From Clostridia bacterium (GTDB lineage Bacteria; Bacillota_A; Clostridia; Oscillospirales; CAG-272), in NCBI GenBank assembly GCA_017652965.1, contig JAGBZZ010000221.1, positions 1 to 5,580 on the forward strand: a stretch of 5,580 nucleotides of DNA, written 5' to 3'. The translations under genes and the position numbers were made by a program. Of this stretch, positions 1-5,482 are shown piece after piece (the first letter of the stretch is position 1; each line of letters begins with the position of its first letter). Under the pieces are notes generated by a model. That model saw only the letters and a program-made list of their open reading frames with translations. It ran no database searches and had not been told where the DNA came from.

Positions 1-273
1 AACAACTGGCTCAAAAACATACTTCACACCAGCAAGATAACCACGCTGTTTGACGTGTGGTACGCGCGGTATCTCTCGTCGGCGGATATCGTAACCGAGG
101 CAAAATGGAACACAGAAAAATACGGCCCCCAGATGGCGATGTGGCAGTTTTCACAGACAGGCGTCAGTGGTGATCTTGCAAGACCCGACGGTACGCCGAT
201 ATATTTTGACCTCAACTACGCATACCGTGACTACCCCACGCTGATAAGGGCGCTTGGATATAACGGATTTTAG
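1..273 (+). CDS. GH25-family lysozyme (N-acetylmuramidase type), C-terminal part only
   Basis: The reading frame is open from base 1 to the TAG stop at 271-273, giving 90 residues of a protein that starts outside the window. The segments FDVWYARY, MAMWQFSQTG and DLNYAYRDYP match the last strands of the glycoside hydrolase family 25 barrel, where a W-Q-(Y/F) strand and a conserved D-x-N near the C-terminus are typical. Family members cleave the beta-1,4 bond between N-acetylmuramic acid and N-acetylglucosamine in peptidoglycan, in cell-wall turnover or phage lysis. The catalytic Asp/Glu residues lie upstream and cannot be checked. The protein ends about where GH25 domains normally end, so no extra C-terminal binding domain is present. 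By eye its codons look less GC-rich than those of the trk genes. Its substrate and whether it is a host enzyme or a prophage endolysin are unknown. Family assignment is fairly sure. Confidence 0.82.
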   Translation, partial: NNWLKNILHTSKITTLFDVWYARYLSSADIVTEAKWNTEKYGPQMAMWQFSQTGVSGDLARPDGTPIYFDLNYAYRDYPTLIRALGYNGF

Positions 274-312
274 CGAAAAATAAAGAAAGTAAAAAGCAAT
301 GGAGAAATCACA

Positions 313-350
313 AACACCACCAAGAAAATTTTCTTTGGTGGTGTTTTTTT
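313..350 (+). terminator. Rho-independent terminator after the GH25 gene
   Basis: The arms AACACCACCAAGAAAA and TTTTCTTTGGTGGTGTT pair along their full length apart from one bulged base, and the right arm runs into seven T residues (344-350). It starts 39 bases after the GH25 stop codon, so it most likely ends that transcript. Confidence 0.93.
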
Positions 351-402
351 GATCGGCGCATGCTTATGCGGAGCCGGCGTCCTATGTGGCAGACGAGGGC
401 AA

Positions 403-428
403 AGGTGTCGCGCGAAGCGTGACGGAAG
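403..428 (-). repeat. Dispersed-repeat copy with a 7-3-7 micro-hairpin
   Basis: At 407-423 the arms GTCGCGC and GCGTGAC pair over seven positions (one G-T wobble) around the loop GAA. Read on the minus strand the context is TCCGTC, then a hairpin, then CACCT, which resembles the plus-strand stretch at 5515-5535 (TCCGTC, a different hairpin, CCACTT). The two places look like diverged, oppositely oriented copies of one short repeat in which the hairpin sequence differs but the flanks are similar. Confidence 0.5.
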
Positions 429-503
429 GAGAATGCGATAGCAGGGGGGGCGAAGAGGCAACGCCGAAGCGGTTTTTACATACGCATGCTCCCCCCTTTA
501 TTT

Positions 504-522
504 CCCCCCTCCCGGAGGGGGG
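504..522. repeat. GC-rich palindrome
   Basis: CCCCCCTCC (504-512) and GGAGGGGGG (514-522) are perfect inverted repeats around a single C. No T-run follows on the plus strand, so it is not a convincing terminator in that direction. It sits in the repeat-rich gap between the GH25 terminator and the transporter terminator. Confidence 0.6.
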
Positions 523-591
523 CTACAGTACCGCGGCTTTTTGGAAATTCGGATGTGCGGCGTATCGGTGGCGAAAGTAAGATGAAACTGA

Positions 592-621
592 AGAAAGGTT
601 ATCCCGCGAGATCCTCGGGGC
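592..621 (-). repeat. Possible fragment of the fold-back repeat seen at 5250-5457
   Basis: Around 598-614 the plus strand reads GGTTATCCCGCGAGATCC. Around 5360-5378 it reads TGTTTTCCGGCGAGATTCC, inside the fold-back element. The similarity is short and imperfect, so common origin is only a possibility. Confidence 0.3.
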
Positions 622-636
622 GAAGAAAGGAAACGT

Positions 637-671
637 AAAAAGATGCCATGCAGAAGCACAGCATCTCTTTT
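637..671 (-). terminator. Terminator of the ArsB/NhaD-family transporter gene
   Basis: On the minus strand the arms AGATGC (666-661) and GCATCT (646-641) enclose a 14-base loop, and the right arm merges into a T-run (641-637). It begins about 20 bases after the transporter stop codon. The plus-strand side is also T-rich (668-677), so it may act in both directions. Confidence 0.8.
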
Positions 672-686
672 TATTTTGCGTTATGC

Positions 687-1979
687 TCACACCACCAGCC
701 AAAGGCCGAAGAGGGCGGCCGCGAGGGTCGGCACGGCCACCGTCACACCTAAGCGCAGGAAGGCGGCGTAGGAGAAGCGATACCCGTGGCGGCGCAGAAT
801 GTTGCTCCACATAATGCCGGCCAGTGCCCCGATGGGGGTAAAGTAGGCCCCGATGTTAGAGGCGATCACGGTGGCATACACGGCGGAAAGCCCCACCTCC
901 CCGGCCGTATGGATGCCCGCAAACAGGACGCTCATCGGGATGTTGTTGACAAGGTTGGCCCCAAGGAAGGCCGTGATCCCGTAGGCGGGGATGGGAGGCA
1001 GGGGCGCAAGCAGGGCGGCGGCGCGGGCGGTAAGGCCGGCGCGGCCAAGGACAAGGATGGATACGAACATCGAAAGCACAAAGGGGATAAGCTCCCACGG
1101 CACACGCCGCAGGGCGGCCACAAGCGGGCGGGGCGCACGGCGGCGAAGAAGAGAGATGACCCCCACCCAAAGGGCAAGAGACAGGGCACTGAACAGCGAA
1201 ACGGCAAACATCTCAAGCCCGAGATACGAGCCGACCGCCAAAAGCACCGTGCAGACCGAAAGATGCACAAGCCCCACCGAAAGAAGCAGACGGTCGCCGA
1301 TCACCCCCCTCTCGGAGGAGGCGGTCATCGGGCGGGCCAGCGCGCGGCGATACAGCGCATACAGGATAAGCGGCGCCACCGCCCCGGCAAGGAGGGTAGG
1401 CACAAGCATCACGCGGAAATAGGAAAGAAAATCGATCCCCGCGGCGCAGGAGAGATAGATGTTGGTGGGGTTGCCGATCGAAAGCGCCATGCTGAAGGTG
1501 TTGGCCGCCACAAACTCGGCCGCCAGATAGGGCATCGGGTCGATCCCCGCGTTTTTGGCAAAATAGCAGATAAAGGGGGTAAAGGAGAGGATGATCACGT
1601 CGTTGGAGGTAAAGACGGTCAGCACCGATACGACAAGATACAGGACGAAAAACAGCCGCCGCTGACCGCCGTGGGCACGGCGAAGCACCGCCATGGCCAT
1701 GTAGCGGAAAAAGCCCAGCTCGTCAAGAAAGACCGAAAGCATGGTCATGGAAAGAAACAGCACAAGGATCTTGACGGGGTTGACGGCACTGTCGGCCACA
1801 AGCTCGGCCGCCACCTCGGAGGGCGAGGCAGGCCCGCACAAAAGCAAAAGAAGGGCGCCGACGGTCGTGATCACCCAATAGCTGTCAAGCGTCAGACGGC
1901 CAAGACGGAGCTTTGGAAAGCGGAGCACCGCCACGATCATGGTAAGGCAGGTCAGGGCAAACAGAATAAGCGGTAGCAT
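687..1979 (-). CDS. ArsB/NhaD-family (IT superfamily) membrane transporter, substrate unknown
   Basis: The 430-residue protein is almost entirely hydrophobic helices (roughly 10-12), so it sits in the cytoplasmic membrane. Two related motif pairs mark the ion-transporter superfamily fold: SNDVIILSFTP (125-135) with SIGNPTN (167-173) in the first half, and NLVNNIPMSVL (342-352) with SNIGAYFTPIGALAGIMW (374-391) in the second. The last resembles the GPKITPIGSLA region of ArsB, and the length matches ArsB (about 429). Family members export arsenite or exchange Na+/H+ or move organic anions. No arsR, arsA or arsC lies beside it, so an arsenic role is not supported here. The start at 1979 is chosen because AGGAGG lies 7 bases upstream; the in-frame GTG at 2048 lies upstream of the promoter -35 box and would not be transcribed. 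It is transcribed divergently from trkA. The family call is firm, the substrate is open. Confidence 0.85.
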   Translation of the reverse strand: MLPLILFALTCLTMIVAVLRFPKLRLGRLTLDSYWVITTVGALLLLLCGPASPSEVAAELVADSAVNPVKILVLFLSMTMLSVFLDELGFFRYMAMAVLRRAHGGQRRLFFVLYLVVSVLTVFTSNDVIILSFTPFICYFAKNAGIDPMPYLAAEFVAANTFSMALSIGNPTNIYLSCAAGIDFLSYFRVMLVPTLLAGAVAPLILYALYRRALARPMTASSERGVIGDRLLLSVGLVHLSVCTVLLAVGSYLGLEMFAVSLFSALSLALWVGVISLLRRRAPRPLVAALRRVPWELIPFVLSMFVSILVLGRAGLTARAAALLAPLPPIPAYGITAFLGANLVNNIPMSVLFAGIHTAGEVGLSAVYATVIASNIGAYFTPIGALAGIMWSNILRRHGYRFSYAAFLRLGVTVAVPTLAAALFGLWLVV

Positions 1980-1986
1980 GGGGGCT

Positions 1987-1992
1987 CCTCCT
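1987..1992 (-). promoter_or_regulatory. Ribosome binding site deciding the transporter start
   Basis: The minus strand reads AAGGAGGAGCCCCCATG; AGGAGG is 7 bases from the ATG at 1979. This strong, well-spaced site fixes the start of the transporter and argues against the longer frame beginning at 2048. Confidence 0.9.
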
Positions 1993-2015
1993 TGTGTCAA
2001 AATTCGCACCCCAAT

Positions 2016-2044
2016 AGGATAGCACACCGCCACCTGCTTGTCAA
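2016..2044 (-). promoter_or_regulatory. Sigma-A promoter for the transporter gene
   Basis: On the minus strand a perfect -35 TTGACA (2044-2039) is followed after exactly 17 bases by the -10 TATCCT (2021-2016). Transcription should begin near 2009, giving a leader of about 30 bases that contains only the ribosome binding site. Confidence 0.85.
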
Positions 2045-2094
2045 TCACTTTTTTGCAATTTCGGGGCGAGTGACGCGGGGGGGGAGAAAAGCAC

Positions 2095-2123
2095 TTGCAT
2101 TTTTTAACAGTTTATGCTATAAT
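2095..2123 (+). promoter_or_regulatory. Sigma-A promoter for the trkA-trkH operon
   Basis: The -35 TTGCAT (2095-2100) and a perfect -10 TATAAT (2118-2123) are separated by 17 bases, and TG one base before the -10 makes it an extended -10 promoter. The start point should be near 2130, which leaves a leader of about 64 bases before trkA. The -35 boxes of this promoter and of the divergent transporter promoter are 50 bases apart, so one bound regulator could affect both. Confidence 0.9.
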
Positions 2124-2128
2124 GCTTT

Positions 2129-2149
2129 TAATTCAAACCCTAATTCAAA
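2129..2149 (+). repeat. Two direct copies of TAATTCAAA at the trk transcription start
   Basis: TAATTCAAA occurs at 2129-2137 and again at 2141-2149, a spacing of 12 bases that places both near or just after the predicted start point. A repressor site is possible, but the motif matches no operator I know. Confidence 0.45.
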
Positions 2150-2161
2150 AAATATACGCGC

Positions 2162-2187
2162 GCGGGTGTTATGCCCCGCAGAAAGGA
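2162..2187 (+). promoter_or_regulatory. Leader hairpin and ribosome binding site of trkA
   Basis: AAAGGA at 2182-2187 lies 6 bases before the ATG at 2194 and fixes the trkA start; the in-frame TTG at 2095 lies in the -35 box and can be excluded. Just upstream, GCGGG (2162-2166) can pair with CCCGC (2175-2179) around an 8-base loop. The hairpin leaves the ribosome site free. No riboswitch class is recognisable. Confidence 0.7.
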
Positions 2188-2193
2188 ACTCCT

Positions 2194-3558
2194 ATGAAGA
2201 TCATCCTGATCGGTGCCGGTACGGTGGGTAGCCCCCTGTGTACCGAGCTGACAGCCGAGGGACACGATTTGACCGTGGTGGACACCGACCCCCACGTGCT
2301 GGAGGAGATATCCAACATTTCGGATCTTTACGCCATCCAGGGCAACGGTGCCGAGGTGGCCGTTTTGCGCCGTGCAGGGGCAGAGCGGGCAGACCTTGTG
2401 ATCGCCGTGACGGCGGGGGATGAGCTGAACATCCTGGCCTCGGCCGCGGCACGCCGCCTGGGGGCACGCCACACCATTGCCCGTGTGCGCAACCCCGAAT
2501 ATGCCGAGCTTGTGCATCTGATGCAAAAGGAAATGAACCTCTCCATGACCATCAACCCCGAGTACTCGGTGGCCAAGGAGATCTATCGGATGCTCCGCTT
2601 CCCTGCCGCCGCCAAGATCGACGTCTTTTGCCGCGGACGGGTGGAGCTGGCCGAGTTCGTCGTGCCTGAGGGCTCTCTGCTTTGCGGCCTCACCCTGACC
2701 GAGCTGCGCGCAAGGATCCAGATCGGCTTTCTCGTTTGCGGCGTGCTTCGCGGTGGGCAGACCTACATCCCGACGGGTGACTTTTGCCTGCAGGCGGGGG
2801 ATCTTATCTGCGTGACGGCGCCCGAGCCCGACATTGCCCCCTTCTTCAAGGCCATCGGCATGCATCGCAACCCGGTGCGCAACGTCCTGATCGCCGGGGG
2901 CGGCCGCATCACCTATTATCTTGCCCGCTTCCTCTCGGAGGGGCGCATCTCGGCCACCGTCATCGACGGGGACCGTGAGCGTTGCCAGGCACTGGCCGAG
3001 GCACTGCCCTCGCTGACGGTTTTGTGTGACGACTGCAAAAAGCAGGAGGTGCTGGCCGAGGAGGGCCTGGAAAGCACCGACGCCTTCTTAGCCCTTTCGG
3101 ACGAGGACGAGGAAAACGCGATCATCTCGCTGTACGCCAAAACGCTTGGTGTACCGAAGATCGTGACCCTGATCCGCCGGATCTCGTATATCGACTTTTT
3201 CAAAAGCGCGGGGCTGGAGAGCATCGTCTCTCCGAAATCCACCACCGTTTCGCAGATCCTGCGCTACGTGCGCGCCAGGGCGCACGCCAAGGACTCCAAG
3301 ATCGAGACCCTGCATAAGCTGATGGACGGCAGTGTGGAGGCGCTGGAGTTTTTGGTGAAGGAGGAGATCGAGAACCTGACCGACATCCCCCTGCGTGAGC
3401 TTCACCTCGCACACGGCGTGCTTGTGGCCACCATCATGCGGGAGGGGGTCGTCACCATCCCCTCCGGTAACGATAGGATCCTGCCGGGCGACACGGTTGT
3501 GATCGTGACGGCGGGTGACCGCCAGATGGACAGCATCGGAGACATCCTGCAGGCATGA
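2194..3558 (+). CDS. trkA: Trk potassium uptake system regulatory subunit TrkA
   Basis: The 454-residue soluble protein has the full-length TrkA layout: RCK/TrkA-N domain (about 1-120), TrkA-C domain (about 135-220), second TrkA-N (about 228-350) and second TrkA-C (about 375-454). The first Rossmann fold shows G7-A-G9-T-V-G12 and the acidic D30 at the end of strand 2, a standard NAD(H)-binding pattern. The second reads GGGRITYYLA (235-244) with D258; the usual third glycine is Thr240, so this site may bind nucleotide differently. TrkA assembles as a cytoplasmic ring on the membrane subunit TrkH and gates K+ uptake in response to nucleotides. In Firmicutes related TrkA-C domains can bind cyclic di-AMP, which is possible here but not shown by sequence. 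It is first gene of the operon, with its own promoter, and its end overlaps trkH. Length is close to E. coli TrkA (458). Confidence 0.95.
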   Translation: MKIILIGAGTVGSPLCTELTAEGHDLTVVDTDPHVLEEISNISDLYAIQGNGAEVAVLRRAGAERADLVIAVTAGDELNILASAAARRLGARHTIARVRNPEYAELVHLMQKEMNLSMTINPEYSVAKEIYRMLRFPAAAKIDVFCRGRVELAEFVVPEGSLLCGLTLTELRARIQIGFLVCGVLRGGQTYIPTGDFCLQAGDLICVTAPEPDIAPFFKAIGMHRNPVRNVLIAGGGRITYYLARFLSEGRISATVIDGDRERCQALAEALPSLTVLCDDCKKQEVLAEEGLESTDAFLALSDEDEENAIISLYAKTLGVPKIVTLIRRISYIDFFKSAGLESIVSPKSTTVSQILRYVRARAHAKDSKIETLHKLMDGSVEALEFLVKEEIENLTDIPLRELHLAHGVLVATIMREGVVTIPSGNDRILPGDTVVIVTAGDRQMDSIGDILQA

Positions 3559-4997
3559 ACGCACGGATGCTGGGATACTTCTTCGGTATCCTTCTCTCGA
3601 TCGAGGCGGCTCTTATGCTTCTGCCCCTGGTGACGGCGGCGGCTTACAGTGAGTCTGTCCTTCCCTTTTTATATACGATCGCCCTGCTTCTTCTGGTGGC
3701 GATCCCCCTGATCCTGCTCCGCCCGAAGCGCGACCGCCGCTTCTTTGCGCGGGAGGGCTTTGTCTGTGCGGCGGGCTCGTGGATCCTGCTTTCGCTTTTC
3801 GGCTCGCTCCCCTTCCTCTTCAGCGGGGCGATCCCCTCGTTTGCCGATGCCCTCTTTGAAACGGTGTCGGGCTTTACCACCACGGGGGCTACCATCCTAA
3901 CCGAGATCGAGACCCTGCCGCGCGGCATCCTCCTTTGGCGGAGCCTCACCCACTGGGTGGGCGGCATGGGGGTGCTTGTTTTTATGCTGGCGCTTCTCCC
4001 CTCGGACAACAGCCGCGCCATGCATCTTCTGCGTGCCGAGGTGCCCGGCCCCCAAAAGGGCAAGCTTGTGCCCAAGCTGCGGGATACCGCCATGATCCTT
4101 TACGGCATCTACCTCGGCCTTACGGTGCTTGAAACGGTGGCGCTTCTCCTTTGCGGCCTGCCCTTTTACGATGCCTTTGTCAGTGCCGTCTCCACGGCGG
4201 GCACGGGTGGCTTCTCGGTCATGAACGCCTCGATCGCCGGGTACGCAAACCCCGCGGCCGAGTGGGTCATTGCCGTTTTTATGCTGCTTTTCGGCACTAA
4301 CTTCAACCTCTTTTTCTTCCTTCTGACAGGGCGGCTGCGGCTGATTTTGCGGAACGAGGAATTCCGCATCTATCTCCTTATCGTGCTTCTCTCCACCGCC
4401 GTGATCACCGTCAACGTCCTTTCCACCTTCGAAAGCTTTGGCGAGGGGGTGCGTGCCGCCTTCTTCCAGGTCACCAGTATCATCTCTACCACCGGCTATA
4501 TCACGGTCAATTACGAGACCTGGCCGACCCTTTCCAAGGTCATTCTCCTGCTTTTGACCATCCTCGGTGCTTCGGCAGGCTCTACCGCCGGCGGCCTGAA
4601 GATCTCGCGTGTGATGATCCTCTTTAAAAACGGCCTGCGTGAGCTGAAGCAGATCCTGCGGCCGCGCTCGGTCAACGTGATCCGCCTGGATAAAGAGCCC
4701 GTCTCACTCGAAACCGTCCGCCTTGCCGAAAACTACCTCTCGCTTTATCTCGGGGTCTTTCTCATCTCGGCTGTCCTGCTTTCCTTTGAGGGGCAAAGCG
4801 TCCTGACCACCTTCACCACCTCGTTGACCTGCCTCAATAACGTCGGCCCGGGGCTGGACGTCGTCGGCCCTGTCGGCAACTTTTCAAGCTTCTCCGTCTT
4901 TTCCAAGCTTGTCCTCTCGCTTGAAATGCTGATCGGCCGTCTTGAGATCATCCCCCTGCTCCTCTTCTTCTCGCCCTCCACCTGGCGCAGAGTTTAA
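3555..4997 (+). CDS. trkH: Trk potassium uptake system membrane subunit TrkH
   Basis: The 480-residue membrane protein carries the four pore-loop repeats of the TrkH/KtrB/HKT superfamily. The K+ filter segments are SGFTTTG (105-111), STAGTGGFS (213-221), ISTTGY (310-315) and LNNVGPG (427-433). The glycine-rich loop GASAGSTAGGLK (338-349) in the third repeat is the intramembrane gate of the family, and EMLIGRLEI (457-465) is the usual C-terminal signature. Two extra N-terminal helices (about 5-55) and the length make it TrkH rather than the shorter KtrB. It forms a dimeric K+-conducting pore in the cytoplasmic membrane, controlled by TrkA. The ATG at 3555 lies inside the trkA stop (ATGA), which indicates translational coupling; a weak GGAGA sits 12 bases upstream. 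The stop TAA is one base from the hairpin array. All filter glycines are present, so the protein looks functional. Confidence 0.95.
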   Translation: MNARMLGYFFGILLSIEAALMLLPLVTAAAYSESVLPFLYTIALLLLVAIPLILLRPKRDRRFFAREGFVCAAGSWILLSLFGSLPFLFSGAIPSFADALFETVSGFTTTGATILTEIETLPRGILLWRSLTHWVGGMGVLVFMLALLPSDNSRAMHLLRAEVPGPQKGKLVPKLRDTAMILYGIYLGLTVLETVALLLCGLPFYDAFVSAVSTAGTGGFSVMNASIAGYANPAAEWVIAVFMLLFGTNFNLFFFLLTGRLRLILRNEEFRIYLLIVLLSTAVITVNVLSTFESFGEGVRAAFFQVTSIISTTGYITVNYETWPTLSKVILLLLTILGASAGSTAGGLKISRVMILFKNGLRELKQILRPRSVNVIRLDKEPVSLETVRLAENYLSLYLGVFLISAVLLSFEGQSVLTTFTTSLTCLNNVGPGLDVVGPVGNFSSFSVFSKLVLSLEMLIGRLEIIPLLLFFSPSTWRRV

Positions 4998-4998
4998 G

Positions 4999-5114
4999 TT
5001 TGCGCCGTCGGCGCAAAATGATGTGGCACCTGCGGTGCCAATGATGTCGTGCCACCGGCACGAATGATGTTGCGCTTCGCGCCAATGATGTTGCCCCTTT
5101 GGGGCAAATGAATG
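4999..5114. repeat. Five-unit array of three-base-loop hairpins separated by ATGATG
   Basis: Five consecutive hairpins occupy 4999-5017, 5024-5040, 5047-5063, 5070-5084 and 5091-5107. Their left arms are TTTGCGCC, TGGCACC, TCGTGCC, TTGCGC and TTGCCCC, and the loops are GTC, TGC, ACC, TTC and TTT. Four of five pair perfectly over 7-8 bp; the fourth has one mismatch (T5071 with C5083). Between them stands an invariant ATGATG (5018, 5041, 5064, 5085), with ATGAATG after the last. Every stem is closed by C-G at the loop and by T-A at its base. Unit length is mostly 23 bases. The array lies between the trkH stop and the operon terminator, so it would be part of the trkAH mRNA. It is not a CRISPR: repeats and spacers are far too short. 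I know no named family for it. Confidence 0.9.
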
Positions 5115-5138
5115 CAGAGCCTTATCCCCTGCAATAAG

Positions 5139-5171
5139 AAAAAAGCCATCCTTTTTCGGGATGGCTTTTTT
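5139..5171 (+). terminator. Rho-independent terminator of the trkA-trkH operon
   Basis: AAAAAAGCCATCC (5139-5151) and GGATGGCTTTTTT (5159-5171) form a perfect 13-bp stem with a 7-base loop. The right arm ends in six T residues. The symmetric A/T flanks would also stop transcription arriving on the minus strand. It lies 142 bases after the trkH stop, with the hairpin array in between. Confidence 0.95.
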
Positions 5172-5249
5172 GCGGTTGTAGACGACACGCCGCAGAAACG
5201 GACGCAGAGCGAGGCGAAAGGGGATGCACACCCCGCAACATCCCGTCCC
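5172..5249. other. Intergenic stretch without a gene
   Basis: No coding frame or promoter is recognised. The only structure is a 6-bp inverted repeat, GGGATG (5221-5226) and CATCCC (5239-5244), just before the fold-back element. Confidence 0.5.
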
Positions 5250-5284
5250 GTGTCATTACCCCGCGAGCCGTTGGGCGAGTCGAA

Positions 5285-5306
5285 CTTTTGCGGCATGCCG
5301 CAAAAG
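5285..5306. repeat. Perfect 22-base palindrome inside the fold-back repeat
   Basis: The sequence is two 11-base halves, CTTTTGCGGCA and its exact complement in reverse, with no unpaired centre. It could form a cruciform or, as RNA, a hairpin with a 4-base loop. It begins on the last base of the left terminal repeat. Confidence 0.85.
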
Positions 5307-5312
5307 CGCTGT

Positions 5313-5324
5313 GGGCTTTAGCCC
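5313..5324. repeat. Small hairpin in the fold-back repeat
   Basis: GGGC and GCCC pair around TTTA, extendable to GGGCT/AGCCC with a two-base centre. It follows the 22-base palindrome after six bases. Confidence 0.55.
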
Positions 5325-5377
5325 CATGCGGACTCCGGGACGGACTACTTTGCTTGCATTGTTTTCCGGCGAGATTC

Positions 5378-5390
5378 CGCGCGATGCGCG
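5378..5390. repeat. Three-base-loop hairpin in the fold-back repeat
   Basis: CGCGC and GCGCG pair perfectly around the loop GAT. The form (C-G closing pair, three-base loop) is the same as in the 4999-5107 array. Confidence 0.55.
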
Positions 5391-5418
5391 CCCTCCTATG
5401 GTCGGGTTCGACTCGCAG

Positions 5419-5437
5419 AACACCGCACCGTGGTGTT
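5419..5437. repeat. Three-base-loop hairpin interrupting the right terminal repeat
   Basis: AACACCGC and GTGGTGTT pair over eight positions (one G-T wobble) around the loop ACC. It sits between two blocks of the right terminal repeat that are 23 bases apart, whereas the matching blocks at the left end are only 6 bases apart. The hairpin therefore accounts for most of the length difference. Confidence 0.65.
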
Positions 5438-5482
5438 TTGCTCGCTCAGAATGACACACGGGGGACTGACACGCGGAAGGGC

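Larger units (their letters stand above)
351..636. other. Gene-free stretch with palindromes and repeat remnants
   Basis: No reading frame here resembles a protein. The stretch holds a small hairpin at 357-370 (CGCAT, loop GCTT, ATGCG), a three-base-loop hairpin at 407-423, a G7 run at 444-450, a C-rich block at 491-513 ending in a palindrome at 504-522, and a repeat fragment around 592-621. The mix of palindromes and homopolymer runs fits degraded dispersed repeats between two transcription units. No promoter was recognised. Confidence 0.55.
5250..5457. repeat. Fold-back, MITE-like repeat with interrupted terminal inverted repeats
   Basis: Three blocks occur in order at the left end and in inverted order at the right end: GTGTCATT (5250-5257 and 5450-5457), GCGAGC (5263-5268 and 5440-5445) and GCGAGTCGAAC (5275-5285 and 5406-5416). 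The element is about 208 bp and encodes no transposase, so any mobility would need help in trans. The inside is full of small palindromes. On the minus strand the right end reads GTCATTCTGAGCGAGC, close to a repeat I recall as widespread in bacterial intergenic DNA, often mis-annotated as short proteins containing CHSER. No clear target-site duplication is visible. It may be two inverted copies of a repeat rather than a true MITE. Confidence 0.6.

Noticed and set aside
786..1976. Long plus-strand open frame (396 codons) rich in Lys, Arg, His and Gly
   Set aside because: It is antisense to the ArsB/NhaD-family transporter, has a composition expected of the complement of hydrophobic GC-rich codons, and lacks a plausible start context or domain.
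687..1979. Naming the transporter arsB or nhaD
   Set aside because: Motifs support the superfamily only; no arsenic genes are adjacent and no residue pattern visible here separates arsenite from Na+ or anion transport.
1980..2048. Longer N-terminus for the transporter, starting with GTG at 2048
   Set aside because: It would begin upstream of the -35 box of the gene's own promoter and has no ribosome site, unlike the ATG at 1979.
2095..2193. Longer N-terminus for TrkA, starting with TTG at 2095
   Set aside because: The codon lies in the -35 box, upstream of the transcription start; the ATG at 2194 has AAAGGA and begins directly with the Rossmann strand.
2140..2865. Minus-strand open frame of 241 codons
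   Set aside because: It is antisense to trkA, whose domains, promoter and ribosome site are clear; the translation shows no recognisable domain.
4999..5114. CRISPR array
   Set aside because: The constant part is only about 6-8 bases and the variable parts are self-complementary hairpins; no cas gene is present.
4994..5296. Minus-strand open frame across the hairpin array
   Set aside because: It runs through the hairpin array, the operon terminator and part of the fold-back repeat; the peptide is low-complexity and reflects the ATGATG spacers.
5400..5420. tRNA T-arm, suggested by GGGTTCGACTCG
   Set aside because: The flanking bases do not form a T-stem, and no anticodon arm or acceptor stem could be placed; the bases belong to the inverted terminal repeat.
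5256..5459. Minus-strand short protein beginning MCHSERAK
   Set aside because: It coincides with the fold-back repeat, has no ribosome site that I can see, and looks like a translated repeat.
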